From contig CAVXLL010000013.1 of assembly GCA_963762575.1 (NCBI GenBank), positions 426,588-490,587 of the forward strand: a stretch of 64,000 nucleotides of DNA, in the 5' to 3' direction. Every line of letters begins with the position of its first letter. The first letter of the stretch is position 1. A model generated the notes under the pieces. It worked only from the letters and a program-made list of their open reading frames with translations. It did not search any database and was not told the DNA's origin. A program made the translations under genes and the position numbers. Of this stretch, positions 1 through 8,158 are shown one piece after another. The DNA is from AP-15 sp963762575. GTDB lineage: Bacteria; Pseudomonadota; Alphaproteobacteria; ATCC43930; CGMCC-115725.

Positions 1-451
1 CGGTGATCGGGATGCCGATATTCCCGACCAGCGCCACCCGCCGGCCGAGCCTTGCCAATATATGCGCAATCAGCGACGCCGTAGTGCTCTTCCCCTTGGT
101 TCCGGTCACGCAGATCGTCGTGAGGTCGAGCCGTTCGGCAAACCACAGGTTCAACAGCGATGTGACGTGTGTGCCCGCCGCTCGGGCGGATTGGATTTCG
201 TGCCGATAGAGGCTGACGCCGGGTGATTTGACAACGATATCGATATTGTCCAGGGCTCCCGCGATCCGGTCTCCCCCGAGGGCGTATTCGATGTTGGCTC
301 CAAGCGCGTCCGGCGCGGGCCCATGTCCATCGTCCAACACCAATAGAGGCAGGCTCGGATTGAGCCGTCTCAGGAACTTGATCGCCGCCCTCCCCTCGCG
401 GCCGAGCCCCCAGACCGCGACACGCTGCGTCCCGATATCAGCCGCACGCAT
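1..451 (-). CDS. murD2: UDP-N-acetylmuramoyl-L-alanine--L-glutamate ligase (MurD2-type), N-terminal part
   Basis: Mur ligase cut off by the window start; about 150 residues are visible. The N-terminal Rossmann-like domain (VAVWGLGREG, residues 11-20) is followed by the central-domain P-loop GTKGKST at residues 117-123, which defines Mur ligases, and a LVGNIGIPIT segment like that of MurD. The ATG lies inside the 3' end of murL with a 14-base overlap, so translation is probably coupled. Canonical MurD adds D-Glu to UDP-MurNAc-L-Ala. The MurD2 paralogue known from Xanthomonas adds L-Glu, and MurL then epimerises it. The assignment to MurD2 rests on the MurL neighbour; the part that sets substrate choice is outside the window, so ordinary MurD is not excluded. 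Confidence 0.8.
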   Translation of the reverse strand, partial: MRAADIGTQRVAVWGLGREGRAAIKFLRRLNPSLPLLVLDDGHGPAPDALGANIEYALGGDRIAGALDNIDIVVKSPGVSLYRHEIQSARAAGTHVTSLLNLWFAERLDLTTICVTGTKGKSTTASLIAHILARLGRRVALVGNIGIPIT

Positions 452-1769
452 CGAGCAAGGCCAAATACGGTGTCGGCACGCGGTGCGGGTGCCGGACCTC
501 CAATAGCGTCCGAAATTCGGCCGAGCCGCCGTCGCCCAACGAAGGAAATTCCTCGTTCAGCCGGCGCACCACCCTGTCGTCGCGCCAGTCAGGATGGCCT
601 GCGAGATGGGACATTACGCCTGCGCTTTCGGAAATTTCTCCAACGCATTCAAAAGGCTTGTTGGCGCGCAAGCCGCACAATTCGGCAAAACCGTCGCGCT
701 GGGTTTCATCGTCCAACAGGTTGCCGCCGAATATTTCGATCAGATCCGGTTTTGCGACAAACGGCGAAAGCGCCAGAAACACGAACCGGCATTTCGGACA
801 GTCGCAGCACCAGCGACGCCCGCGCGCCTCGCGCGCTTGCCGGAATGCCGTATTGCAGCTTCGGAAGATGCCAAAATATGCCGGGTAATTCGAGAACCTC
901 CGGGCGATCTCGATCTCCGACAATGGACGCAAGAGAGAAAAGTAGCTGATGCTCGGCGAAATCGACCGTTCGACATATGCAGCGAAATCTTGTTCGAACT
1001 CCAGCGACTTGCTGTACTGATGATTGATCTCAATCCCATCGAGGCTGAGGTTTGCAGCGCTGGCGGAGTGCTCGTTCGACATCGCCACAGCATTGCAACC
1101 CGACAGCACGGCGGAGGCCAAGGCAATGGCGCTTAAGATGCCGGTTATCGGAACGTGGCCGTTCAGCGCGCCGGCCTCGTTGAGCATCAACAGGCCGGCA
1201 TCGAGCCGGCGACGGACCCTAATGAAGGGCAGTTTTGTGGCTGCGATGCAGGCAGCGATCGGTTCGGCGTCACCCAGCGAAAAAAGGACAAGCGGTTCAC
1301 TGCGCTGCCTGAGGCACTCGATCGTGACGATCGAATCCTTGCCGCCGCCGACCGGGACACACGTCCTCCTCGGAAGATCGACGGTTATCGGTGTGGCTGC
1401 CTGCGCTGGACTCGACTGAAAGCGAAAATGGCCGTGCAGCGAGACGCCATTTCTGAATGCAAATTCGGCCAAGCCCTTTTCATAGAATTTCTGGAGAAAC
1501 TCTGCGGTCTTTTCGTCTAGTTCGAAGGCTCGGCACGTCAGTACCTTTGGTATAAATGCTTTGTAGTAGCTCACCCCCGACAACAACAGGATCAGGCGGA
1601 AGATCCGGTCGAGCACTGCCCCGGCCGCGGACGAAAGCTGCTGCGGAGCAAAATCAAAAATCAGCTGCTCTTCGAACCGCGGGCCGCCGTCGTAGCTGTA
1701 GCAGAGCGACAGTGTGGATCGCGCCGGGTCGTAGCGGTAGTCTTCAAAGACGAACTCGTTATACGCCAT
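438..1769 (-). CDS. murL: UDP-N-acetylmuramoyl-L-alanyl-L-glutamate epimerase (MurL)
   Basis: 443 residues, the usual MurL size. In Xanthomonas MurL inverts the terminal L-Glu of UDP-MurNAc-L-Ala-L-Glu to D-Glu with ATP use, replacing glutamate racemase plus canonical MurD in peptidoglycan precursor synthesis. Visible support: a PP-loop-like nucleotide motif GGGKDS at residues 141-146, and a C-terminal Cys-rich patch CCDCPKCRF that could bind zinc. The gene overlaps the DUF4392 gene upstream by 11 bases and murD2 downstream by 14 bases, so the three form a tightly coupled minus-strand unit. No signal peptide or membrane segment is seen; a cytoplasmic enzyme is expected. The family call is firm; activity in this organism is inferred. 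Confidence 0.88.
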   Translation of the reverse strand: MAYNEFVFEDYRYDPARSTLSLCYSYDGGPRFEEQLIFDFAPQQLSSAAGAVLDRIFRLILLLSGVSYYKAFIPKVLTCRAFELDEKTAEFLQKFYEKGLAEFAFRNGVSLHGHFRFQSSPAQAATPITVDLPRRTCVPVGGGKDSIVTIECLRQRSEPLVLFSLGDAEPIAACIAATKLPFIRVRRRLDAGLLMLNEAGALNGHVPITGILSAIALASAVLSGCNAVAMSNEHSASAANLSLDGIEINHQYSKSLEFEQDFAAYVERSISPSISYFSLLRPLSEIEIARRFSNYPAYFGIFRSCNTAFRQAREARGRRWCCDCPKCRFVFLALSPFVAKPDLIEIFGGNLLDDETQRDGFAELCGLRANKPFECVGEISESAGVMSHLAGHPDWRDDRVVRRLNEEFPSLGDGGSAEFRTLLEVRHPHRVPTPYLALLDACG

Positions 1770-2694
1770 GCCCGGCCTGGACCAAGGAGCGGATCTCCTG
1801 CAGCTTGCCGTGGTGTATGGTCATATCGAGATTGTCGACGGTCATCGTGCGCAAACGCGAGACGCCGTCGACCGCGGGCCCATTAGTGACCGTCGCTTCG
1901 AGAACCGCTTGGTCGAGCTTTTCGTCCAGACAGACGAGCAGCCGCTCGCGCCAATCCGGACGCAACGCGGCGAGCGCACCGAGAAGAGCATAGGCCCCCC
2001 AGTTCGAAACCCCGGCCACGATCAGATGCCGCGCCGGGGTGATGCAGGCGATCGTCGCGCCATGATCGACATGTTGCGCGATCAGTTCACGGGGGAGCGA
2101 TCCCATCCCGATTTCGTTGCCGCCATCCCCGATCGCGATCGTCTCCCAGGGTCCTGCAGTGAAGAGGTCATCGAGTGGCGCCGTATGCGAGCTGATATCG
2201 AGACCCCTCATATTGCGCGGCGCGCCGTCGGCGCTGCGTCCGCAGCGCTCGATCGAGATCGCGTGGGTAATCCCGGCGCGGCGCCAGGTCTCGACCATCG
2301 CGGGGACACCGGCGGCATCGACCGGGACGCTGGATAATCCCGCTCCCGTCAAAGCAGCAACGCAGGCGCCGCGGCACGGGTCGTCGGTGGCAAGTCGGCA
2401 TGTGATGCCGACCGCTTCGAGGCCTTCCGCCAGCAGCGCCGCGCCGACCGGCCCGTCGGTCTCTGCTGCGGGGGGTGAACCCTGTGGAACGTAGAAGCCG
2501 GTGATCAATCCGACCCTCGCAGCCGGCGCCACCGCCAAGGCCGAGGCGGCGCTCAACAAGCCGCCCCTGGCAGCTGCGAATAGGGCGGTGACATTACGCC
2601 CGACATCGACCTGAATTAGCTGCTCGATCTCATCGACCAGCGAACGTGCCAACGACACCCCTGCCATCGCTATTGCAAGGTCATCCACCGCCAT
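1759..2694 (-). CDS. DUF4392 protein, homologous to the C-terminal half of D-glutamate cyclase
   Basis: 311 residues. It has the DUF4392 signatures: a LITGFYVPQGSPPAAETDGP segment near residue 65, SIERCGRSADG near residue 150, and the glycine-rich AIGDGGNEIGMG block. In mammals, D-glutamate cyclase (DGLUCY, converting D-Glu to 5-oxo-D-proline) consists of a DUF1445 half followed by a DUF4392 half. Here the halves are separate genes, with the DUF1445 gene about 190 bases upstream on the same strand. The 3' end overlaps murL by 11 bases. The likely role is disposal or control of free D-glutamate in a cell that makes D-Glu only while tethered to UDP-MurNAc. That role is inference; no bacterial DUF4392 activity is demonstrated here. 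Confidence 0.85.
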   Translation of the reverse strand: MAVDDLAIAMAGVSLARSLVDEIEQLIQVDVGRNVTALFAAARGGLLSAASALAVAPAARVGLITGFYVPQGSPPAAETDGPVGAALLAEGLEAVGITCRLATDDPCRGACVAALTGAGLSSVPVDAAGVPAMVETWRRAGITHAISIERCGRSADGAPRNMRGLDISSHTAPLDDLFTAGPWETIAIGDGGNEIGMGSLPRELIAQHVDHGATIACITPARHLIVAGVSNWGAYALLGALAALRPDWRERLLVCLDEKLDQAVLEATVTNGPAVDGVSRLRTMTVDNLDMTIHHGKLQEIRSLVQAGHGV

Positions 2695-2697
2695 TCT

Positions 2698-2842
2698 CTC
2701 CCTCTCCGCCCGCTTGCGGGGGGAGAGGGCCGGGGTGAGGTGGGTGGCGCCGTTGTTCCCGCGAGCCGCCGGAAAGCCACCTCACCCTCCCACGCCTTCG
2801 GCGCGGGCCCCTCCCTCTCCCCCGCGACGCGGCGGAGAGGGG
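2698..2842. repeat. Intergenic hairpin-forming repeat
   Basis: Two arms rich in CTCCCTCTCC and GGGGAGAGGG face each other. The first (about 2698-2745) reads through ggggagagggccggggtgag and the second (about 2779-2842) through ctcaccctcccacgcc and ggagagggg. Together they can fold into a long imperfect stem. This looks like the dispersed extragenic palindromes common in alphaproteobacterial genomes. It fills the gap between the two D-glutamate cyclase-like genes. A weaker relative is at about 14378-14440. Confidence 0.6.
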
Positions 2843-2885
2843 CATATCGCCCAGACCCGCGGCTGCACTCGGGTCGACATAGAGC

Positions 2886-3686
2886 CTACAGACTCGCTAA
2901 CTTCGAGTTGACCAGATCGGTGATCAGCATCGAGCCCGGCGCGTGGGTGATGCAGAACTCCGGCCTAACCTGCGCGATAACCGCTTGCGGAGTGACGCCG
3001 CAGGCCCAGAAGACCGGCAACTCGTCGCTTTCGACCGGCACGGCGTCGCCGTAATCCGGTTTTGCCAGATCGGCGACGCCGATCGCCGCCGGCAAGCCGA
3101 TATGCACCGGCGCACCGTGCACCGAGGGAAAGCGCGATGTAATCTGAATCGCGCGAATTGCATCGCTCGGTTTTAGGGGCCGCATGGAGACGACGAGCGG
3201 GCCGGCGAAGGGCCCCGCCGGCTGGCATTGGATATTGGTCCGGTACATCGGCACATTCGAGCCGCAGGTCATGTGGCGCAGCTCGATCCCGTCCTCAATG
3301 AGCGCATGCTCGAATGAAAACGAGCAGCCGAGCGCAAAGCTGACCAGATCGTCGCGCCACACATGCGAGACCTCCAGAGGCTCTTCGATCAGCTCGCCGC
3401 GGCGCCAGACGCGATAGCGCGGCAGATCGGTGCGTAAGTCGAGATCCTCGCCCAAACTCGGCAGGCGCGGGTCGCCCGGCTCGGAGACTGCGAGCACCGG
3501 ACAAGGTTTCGGGTTTGCCTGAGCGAACCGCAGGAAGTCGTGGGCCAGCGCTTGCGGCAAAATGACAAGGTTGGCCTGAACGTTGCCGGGCGCGAGTCCC
3601 GCCGTCGGCCCGGAGAAGTCCCGAGAGCGAATCCGCATTCGCTCGCGCCTGCCGGCTTCGACGGCCGGAGAAGACCCTAAATCCAT
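2886..3686 (-). CDS. D-glutamate cyclase-family protein (DUF1445, YcsI-like)
   Basis: 266 residues covering the whole DUF1445 fold. Family landmarks: GPTAGLAPGNVQANLVILP near residue 27, VSEPGDP near residue 68, GCSFSFEHAL near residue 120, and a C-terminal WACGVTPQ...THAPGSM block. The ATG start at 3686 gives an N-terminus that aligns well with the family. This family forms the N-terminal half of mammalian D-glutamate cyclase; bacterial members are often called putative hydro-lyases and occur near 5-oxoprolinase genes. It is transcribed toward DUF4392, murL and murD2 across a 190-base gap that holds a palindromic repeat, so it may be the first gene of one D-glutamate operon or a separate unit. 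Confidence 0.87.
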   Translation of the reverse strand: MDLGSSPAVEAGRRERMRIRSRDFSGPTAGLAPGNVQANLVILPQALAHDFLRFAQANPKPCPVLAVSEPGDPRLPSLGEDLDLRTDLPRYRVWRRGELIEEPLEVSHVWRDDLVSFALGCSFSFEHALIEDGIELRHMTCGSNVPMYRTNIQCQPAGPFAGPLVVSMRPLKPSDAIRAIQITSRFPSVHGAPVHIGLPAAIGVADLAKPDYGDAVPVESDELPVFWACGVTPQAVIAQVRPEFCITHAPGSMLITDLVNSKLASL

Positions 3687-3743
3687 GGAGTTATCCCCAT
3701 CCTGCAGCCCGCAATCTACAGCCGATCGGACTCGGGCGCCAAG

Positions 3744-3951
3744 CTATGCCGGAAGCCCACTACGGATCGGTCCTTCAGCCGGTGGATCGCGTACCGGCGA
3801 CGGCGGGGGTTCCACCGGGGGCACCGGGATCGGGTCGGGCGGCTCGATGACCGGCGGCGGCCGGTCAGGGTCGGGCGGCGGTTCGGGCGGTGTACCCGGT
3901 GGCGGGTGCGGCGTCGGACCTTGGGCCGAGTACGGGGCGCGAATCAGTATC
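3744..3951 (-). other. Proline-rich open frame of doubtful coding status
   Basis: The minus strand here stays open as a run of Pro, Asp and Glu (PPEPPPDPDRPPP and similar), ending in a stop at 3744-3746. The frame runs back into the SDHAF4 gene without a convincing start codon or ribosome binding site. The base pattern could equally be a G-rich low-complexity spacer. It is reported because the stretch is compositionally unusual, not because a gene is shown. Confidence 0.25.
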
Positions 3952-4107
3952 TCAAAAATCGGTGCACCGCCCGTTGTATTCCCAGTCGCCGTAGCGCGTC
4001 GGCTCGGGCCCCTTCGGGCCGCCGATCTCGCGTGGCTGTTGCGGTTGGCCCGCTTCGGGGAGAGTGGCCGGACGATGCTTAGTAGTATCGGGAGGTTTTT
4101 CCTTCAT
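3952..4107 (-). CDS. Succinate dehydrogenase assembly factor 4-like protein (DUF1674)
   Basis: 51 residues, starting MKEKPPDTTK and ending GPEPTRYGDWEYNGRCTDF. The C-terminal motif G-P-K-G-P-E-P-T-R-Y-G-D-W-E, followed by G-R-C-x-D-F, is the signature of DUF1674, the family of mitochondrial SDHAF4. In eukaryotes SDHAF4 binds flavinated SdhA and helps it join SdhB. The N-terminal half is polar and probably disordered, as is usual for the family. The gene is divergent from the CoA-transferase gene, with 66 bases between the two starts. No sdh genes are in the window, so it stands apart from its presumed client. Confidence 0.85.
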   Translation of the reverse strand: MKEKPPDTTKHRPATLPEAGQPQQPREIGGPKGPEPTRYGDWEYNGRCTDF

Positions 4108-4173
4108 ATACCGAATATGGGAGGAAGTGTCGTAGCCTCAACCGTGCTTCGGCGCGCGATTTTGGAGGAGAAA

Positions 4174-5295
4174 ATGGGCCGGCCGCTCGAAGGAATGCTG
4201 GTGGTGTCGGTCGAGCAGGCGGTCGCCGCACCGCTTTGCACCTGCCGCCTTGCCGATGCCGGCGCACGGGTCATCAAGATCGAGCGGCCGGAAGGCGATT
4301 TTGCACGCGGCTACGACCGGGCCGCCGACGGCCAGAGCAGCTATTTCGTATGGCTCAACCGCGGCAAGGAATCGGTCGTTCTCGACATCAAAAACCCAGT
4401 CGACCATGACCTGCTCGCGCGGCTGATCTCCCGCGCTGACGTGCTCGTGCAGAACCTGATGCCGGGCGCCATGGCCCGCGCCGGCTTCGACCTCGGCGAG
4501 CTGCGTGGGCATCATCCGCGGCTCGTCATCTGCTCGATCTCCGGCTACGGCGAGAGCGGCCCATACCGCGACATGAAGTCCTACGACATGCTGATCCAGG
4601 CGGAAACCGGCCTCGCCTCGCTGACCGGGCCGGCGGAGGCGCCGGGCCGGGTCGGCGCTTCGGTGACTGACATCGCGGCCGGGCTCAACGCCTACGCCGC
4701 AATCCTCGAAGCGTCGATTGCCCGGCAGCGGACCGGGGACGGGGCGCTGATCCGGGTATCGTTGTTCGACGCGACGGCAGAGTGGATGGCGGTCCCGCTG
4801 ATCCATTTCGATTATGGCGGCCGCGCGCCGGAGCGGATGGGTCTCGCCCACCCCTCGGTCGTGCCTTACGGCCTGTTTTCGACCGGCGACGGCACGGAGA
4901 TCCTGATCGCGATCCAAAACGAGCGGGAATGGCGGCGTTTTTGCGCCGAAATCCTGGGTGATGCCGCTCTCGCCGAGGACCCGCGCTTCAGCGACAACAA
5001 CCGGCGGGTCGCGCACCGCGCCGAGGTCGACGCGCGGGTCGCCGCAGAGTTCGCCCGCCAGTCGCGCGGAGCTCTCGCCGAGCGGCTGAAATCAGCGGAG
5101 ATCGCCTTCGGCAACTTCAACACGGTCGAGGATTTTTCCCGTCATCCGCACCTCCGGCGGATCGCGGTCGAGACCCCGCAAGGCCCGGTTCTAATGCCAC
5201 CTGCCCCGGCGATATTCGAGGAAGAGCGGCTCCCCGGCCGGGTGCCGGCTCTCGGCGAGCACACCGCGGCGGTGCGCGCCGAGTTTGCGCTATGA
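4174..5295 (+). CDS. CaiB/BaiF family (class III) CoA-transferase
   Basis: 373 residues from the ATG at 4174, chosen because GGAGGAG lies just upstream and the protein then begins GRPLEGMLVVSVEQAVAAPLC like other family members. The longer open frame reaching back to 3583 crosses the SDHAF4 gene and is not coding. The ADAGARVIKIERPEGD block near residue 30, the NLMPG segment followed by CSISGYGESGPY, and DMLIQAETGLASLTG are class III signatures. The conserved active-site Asp is probably in the YDMLIQ segment. Such enzymes move CoA between acyl-CoAs and free acids through an aspartyl-CoA thioester. The substrate cannot be told. The stop overlaps the SMR exporter start by four bases (ATGA). Confidence 0.88.
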   Translation: MGRPLEGMLVVSVEQAVAAPLCTCRLADAGARVIKIERPEGDFARGYDRAADGQSSYFVWLNRGKESVVLDIKNPVDHDLLARLISRADVLVQNLMPGAMARAGFDLGELRGHHPRLVICSISGYGESGPYRDMKSYDMLIQAETGLASLTGPAEAPGRVGASVTDIAAGLNAYAAILEASIARQRTGDGALIRVSLFDATAEWMAVPLIHFDYGGRAPERMGLAHPSVVPYGLFSTGDGTEILIAIQNEREWRRFCAEILGDAALAEDPRFSDNNRRVAHRAEVDARVAAEFARQSRGALAERLKSAEIAFGNFNTVEDFSRHPHLRRIAVETPQGPVLMPPAPAIFEEERLPGRVPALGEHTAAVRAEFAL

Positions 5296-5615
5296 GCCGC
5301 GTTTATCTCGCCGCGGCAATCGTTCTCGAGATCTGCGGAACGACCGCGTTGAAGCTCTCCGACGGGTTCACCCGGGTCGGTCCGTCGGGCGCGGTCGTAC
5401 TCTGCTACGTTGCGAGCTTTGCGCTATTGGCCCTGGCGTTGCGCGGGATCGAGCTGTCGATCGCCTATGCGGTGTGGTCCGGTGTCGGCACGGCGGTCGT
5501 GGCGGCGATCGGCATCGTCTGGTTCGGCGAGAGCGCCGGAGCCTGGAAACTGCTGTGTCTAGGGCTGATCGTGCTCGGGGTCGCGGGGCTCCACCTGTCT
5601 GAGAGAGCTTCGTGA
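5292..5615 (+). CDS. Small multidrug resistance (SMR/EmrE-type) transporter
   Basis: 107 residues with four hydrophobic helices: about 3-20, 32-50, 58-80 and 86-103. The membrane-embedded glutamate that carries protons in EmrE is present as Glu13 in VLEICGTTALKLS. The WSGVGTAVVAAIGIVWFGE segment matches helices 3-4 of the family. SMR proteins work as inner-membrane dimers that exchange protons for cations such as quaternary ammonium compounds or guanidinium. The gene is translationally coupled to the CoA-transferase. No guanidine riboswitch is visible, since the upstream sequence is coding. Confidence 0.9.
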   Translation: MSRVYLAAAIVLEICGTTALKLSDGFTRVGPSGAVVLCYVASFALLALALRGIELSIAYAVWSGVGTAVVAAIGIVWFGESAGAWKLLCLGLIVLGVAGLHLSERAS

Positions 5616-5619
5616 AACG

Positions 5620-6591
5620 CTACTGCGCGAGCAAGGCGGCGCAGCCGAGAAATGCCGGCAGCGGATGCGTGACGACAAAGGTCGGAATCTGCTCGAGATA
5701 ACTGCGGAAGCGACCCTTAGCCTCGAAGCGCTCGCGAAAGGGCGAATCGAGAAAAGTCTGGCCGAGCTTGGGGACGATCCCGCCGCCGATATAGACGCCG
5801 CCGCGCGCCCCGAGGGTCAGCGCCAAGTTGCCCGCCATCGTCCCGAGCATCGCGCAAAACATTGTCGTTGACTCGACGCACAGCGGGTCCTGGGCGCGGA
5901 TTGCGAAATCGGTGATCTGAGCCGCCGTATAGCCCTTCGCCGGCACGCCGTCGATGACGGCGAGAGTGTTGTAGAGGTTGACGAGCCCCGGGCCCGACAA
6001 GGCTCGTTCAGCCGAGACATGATCGAAATGCCGGCGCATCCGATCGAGTACGGCGCCCTCGCGATCGGTGGCGGGCGCCATCGTCGCATGCCCGCCTTCG
6101 CCGGTCAGCGCGATCCAGCCTTTGCCGGACGGCACCAGTCCGGAGACGCCGAGCCCCGACCCCGGGCCGAGCACGCCGATCGGAGCGCCGGCGGCCGCCG
6201 CCCCACCGCCGACCGCCTGCCGATCCTCCGGGGCGAGACGGGGGATCGCCAACGCCAGCGCTGTAAAATCATTGATGACCTCGAGCCGTTCGAAGGCGAA
6301 CCGGGTCTTTAAGGCCAGGACCGAAAACCTCCAAGGGTGATTGGTCATCGCAACACGATCGCCGGTGATTGGTGAGGCGATCGCGATTGCTCCTTGCCGC
6401 GGCATCGCCAACGGCCCGCGCTCCGCGAGAAAGGCGGAGAGCGCATCGTCTATGGTCGGATAGTCTTCATCCGCGAGCGTGCGCGAGTGCAGCAGCTTTG
6501 CGTCCGGCGACACCAGGCCGAAGCGGGCGTGAGTGGCGCCGATGTCGCCAACCAGCCAGGTCGCAGACGCGCTCGGCGCGGAATTCACCAT
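5620..6591 (-). CDS. glk: Glucokinase
   Basis: About 323 residues from the ATG at 6591; an in-frame ATG 45 bases further upstream lies inside otsA and is less likely. The phosphate-binding motif LVGDIGATHARFG is at the N-terminus. Catalytic and sugar-binding landmarks are INDFTALALAIP, the GPGSGLGVSGL loop, LTGEGGHATMAP and GGVYIGGGIVPKL, the pattern of bacterial glucokinase in the ROK/hexokinase superfamily. It makes glucose-6-phosphate from glucose and ATP in the cytoplasm. It overlaps the 3' end of otsA by seven bases, so glucose-6-phosphate supply and trehalose synthesis are probably co-expressed. Confidence 0.92.
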   Translation of the reverse strand: MVNSAPSASATWLVGDIGATHARFGLVSPDAKLLHSRTLADEDYPTIDDALSAFLAERGPLAMPRQGAIAIASPITGDRVAMTNHPWRFSVLALKTRFAFERLEVINDFTALALAIPRLAPEDRQAVGGGAAAAGAPIGVLGPGSGLGVSGLVPSGKGWIALTGEGGHATMAPATDREGAVLDRMRRHFDHVSAERALSGPGLVNLYNTLAVIDGVPAKGYTAAQITDFAIRAQDPLCVESTTMFCAMLGTMAGNLALTLGARGGVYIGGGIVPKLGQTFLDSPFRERFEAKGRFRSYLEQIPTFVVTHPLPAFLGCAALLAQ

Positions 6592-8061
6592 CCCCGGGCG
6601 GTCGCCGTCAGGGCGCGCACAAACCTCTCGCGCCACGCAGTTATGTCGTTGCGTTCGAGGATCTTCATCATCGCGGTCCAGCGCTCCTTGCGCTCGCCGA
6701 GCGGCATGTCGAGCCCTTGCAGGATGGCCTCGGCCATTCCTTCGATATCGAACGGATTGACGATCACCGCCTCGCCGAGCTCACGTGCCGCGCCAGCAAA
6801 GCACGACAATATCAGAACTCCGGGATCGTCGGCAGATTGCGAAGCGACATATTCCTTGGCCACCAGGTTCATGCCGTCGCGCAGCGGGGTGACCAGGCCG
6901 ATCCGGCTCGCCCGAAAGAACCCGGTCAGGAATTGGTGGCTGAAGCTCTTGTTGATGTACCGCAACGGTGTCCAGTCGAATTCGCCGTAGCGGCTGTTGA
7001 TTTGGCCGGCAGCCGCTGCGAGGTTCCTGCGTATCTCCCGATATTCCGGAACCTCGGAGCGCGACGGCGGCGCGATTTGTATGAGCACCGTTCGGCCGCG
7101 CGTCTCGCGATAGGTCTCGAGCAGGCGCGAATAAGCCTGAAAACGGGCTTCGAGGCCTTTCGAATAGTCGAGCCGATCGACGCCGATCATCAGGGACCGG
7201 TTCCCCAAGCTTTGGCGCAGGCGCCGCATGTGCCGGCTGCCTTCGGCGGCCTCGGCCTGCGCCGAAACTGTCGCGACGTCGATGCCGATCGGGAATACCT
7301 GCGCGTGCACGATGCGCCCGAAGGCACGCAGGACGCCGTGTTCCAGTTCCTCTCCGCCGGCCCAGCGCAGCAGATAATCCCTGAAACCGTCCAAGTCCGA
7401 TTGGGTTTGAAAGCCGACCAGATCGTAAGCGCACAGTGATCGCATCAGCGACTGGTGATTTGGCAGGACGCGCAGCAATTCGGCGGCCGGAAAAGGTGTG
7501 TGCAGGAAGAAGCCGATGGGCTCGGTCCGGTCCAGCTTGCGCAGCTCTTCGGCAAGCGGGATCAGATGATAGTCGTGAACCCAGACGAGATCCCGCGGCA
7601 ACAGCATCGGCGCCAGAATTCGCGCAAACATCCGGTTGACGCGCAAATAACCGGAGAGGTTACGCCGCGAGAACTGTACCAGGGAGCTGCGAAAATGAAA
7701 CAACGGCCAGAGCACGCGGTTGGCGTAACCGATGTAGTATTCGTCAAAATCCTTCTGCGAGAGATCGACGGTAGCAAAGGTTAGTTGCCCATCGGCGACT
7801 ATGCCCGGCTCGGTACGTACCTCCTCCTGAACCTCGCCGCTCCAACCGAACCAGATGCCACCGCTCTGCTGCAGAGCAGCCCGTATCGCGACTGCCAGTC
7901 CTCCCGAGTTCGGGCTTTGCGGCGACGGCCGGCGTTACTCGATTGGAAACCACCACCAAACGCCTGCTCGCAGCGTTTGCGCGCGAGAATACCGAGTCTG
8001 CCAATCGTGGTTTTCTGGCTGCGCCGGCTCGACCGGTGAAGGCAAAATCACTTTCGGTCAT
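6585..8061 (-). CDS. otsA: Trehalose-6-phosphate synthase, frameshifted near 7908
   Basis: GT20 family enzyme making trehalose-6-phosphate from a nucleotide-activated glucose and glucose-6-phosphate. The N-terminus (RLVVVSNRVTPAVAAKPE) is in one frame; everything from SGGLAVAIRAALQ onward is in the next. Removing one base at about 7908 joins them exactly as in intact OtsA. Motifs after the join include WFGWSGE, HDYHLIPLAEELR, GVDRLDYSKGL and the C-terminal RDGMNLVAKEYVA. The break is therefore recent or a sequencing error; the rest shows no decay. The start at 8061 is the only ATG in the first frame. Downstream glk overlaps by seven bases, and otsB lies about 100 bases upstream on the same strand. 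Confidence 0.88.
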
Positions 8062-8158
8062 TTTCGCCTCGCCGCACCATGCGTCGGTGAACGCCGGACG
8101 CCTCGATTATGTTCCGCTCGCGATCATTCGGCCACGTCATTCTTAACCTTTACGATGC

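Noticed and set aside
3583..4173. 570-residue plus-strand frame extending the CoA-transferase upstream
   Set aside because: The first 197 codons run antisense to DUF1445 and SDHAF4 and are Gly/Ser low complexity; the ribosome binding site and family alignment place the start at 4174.
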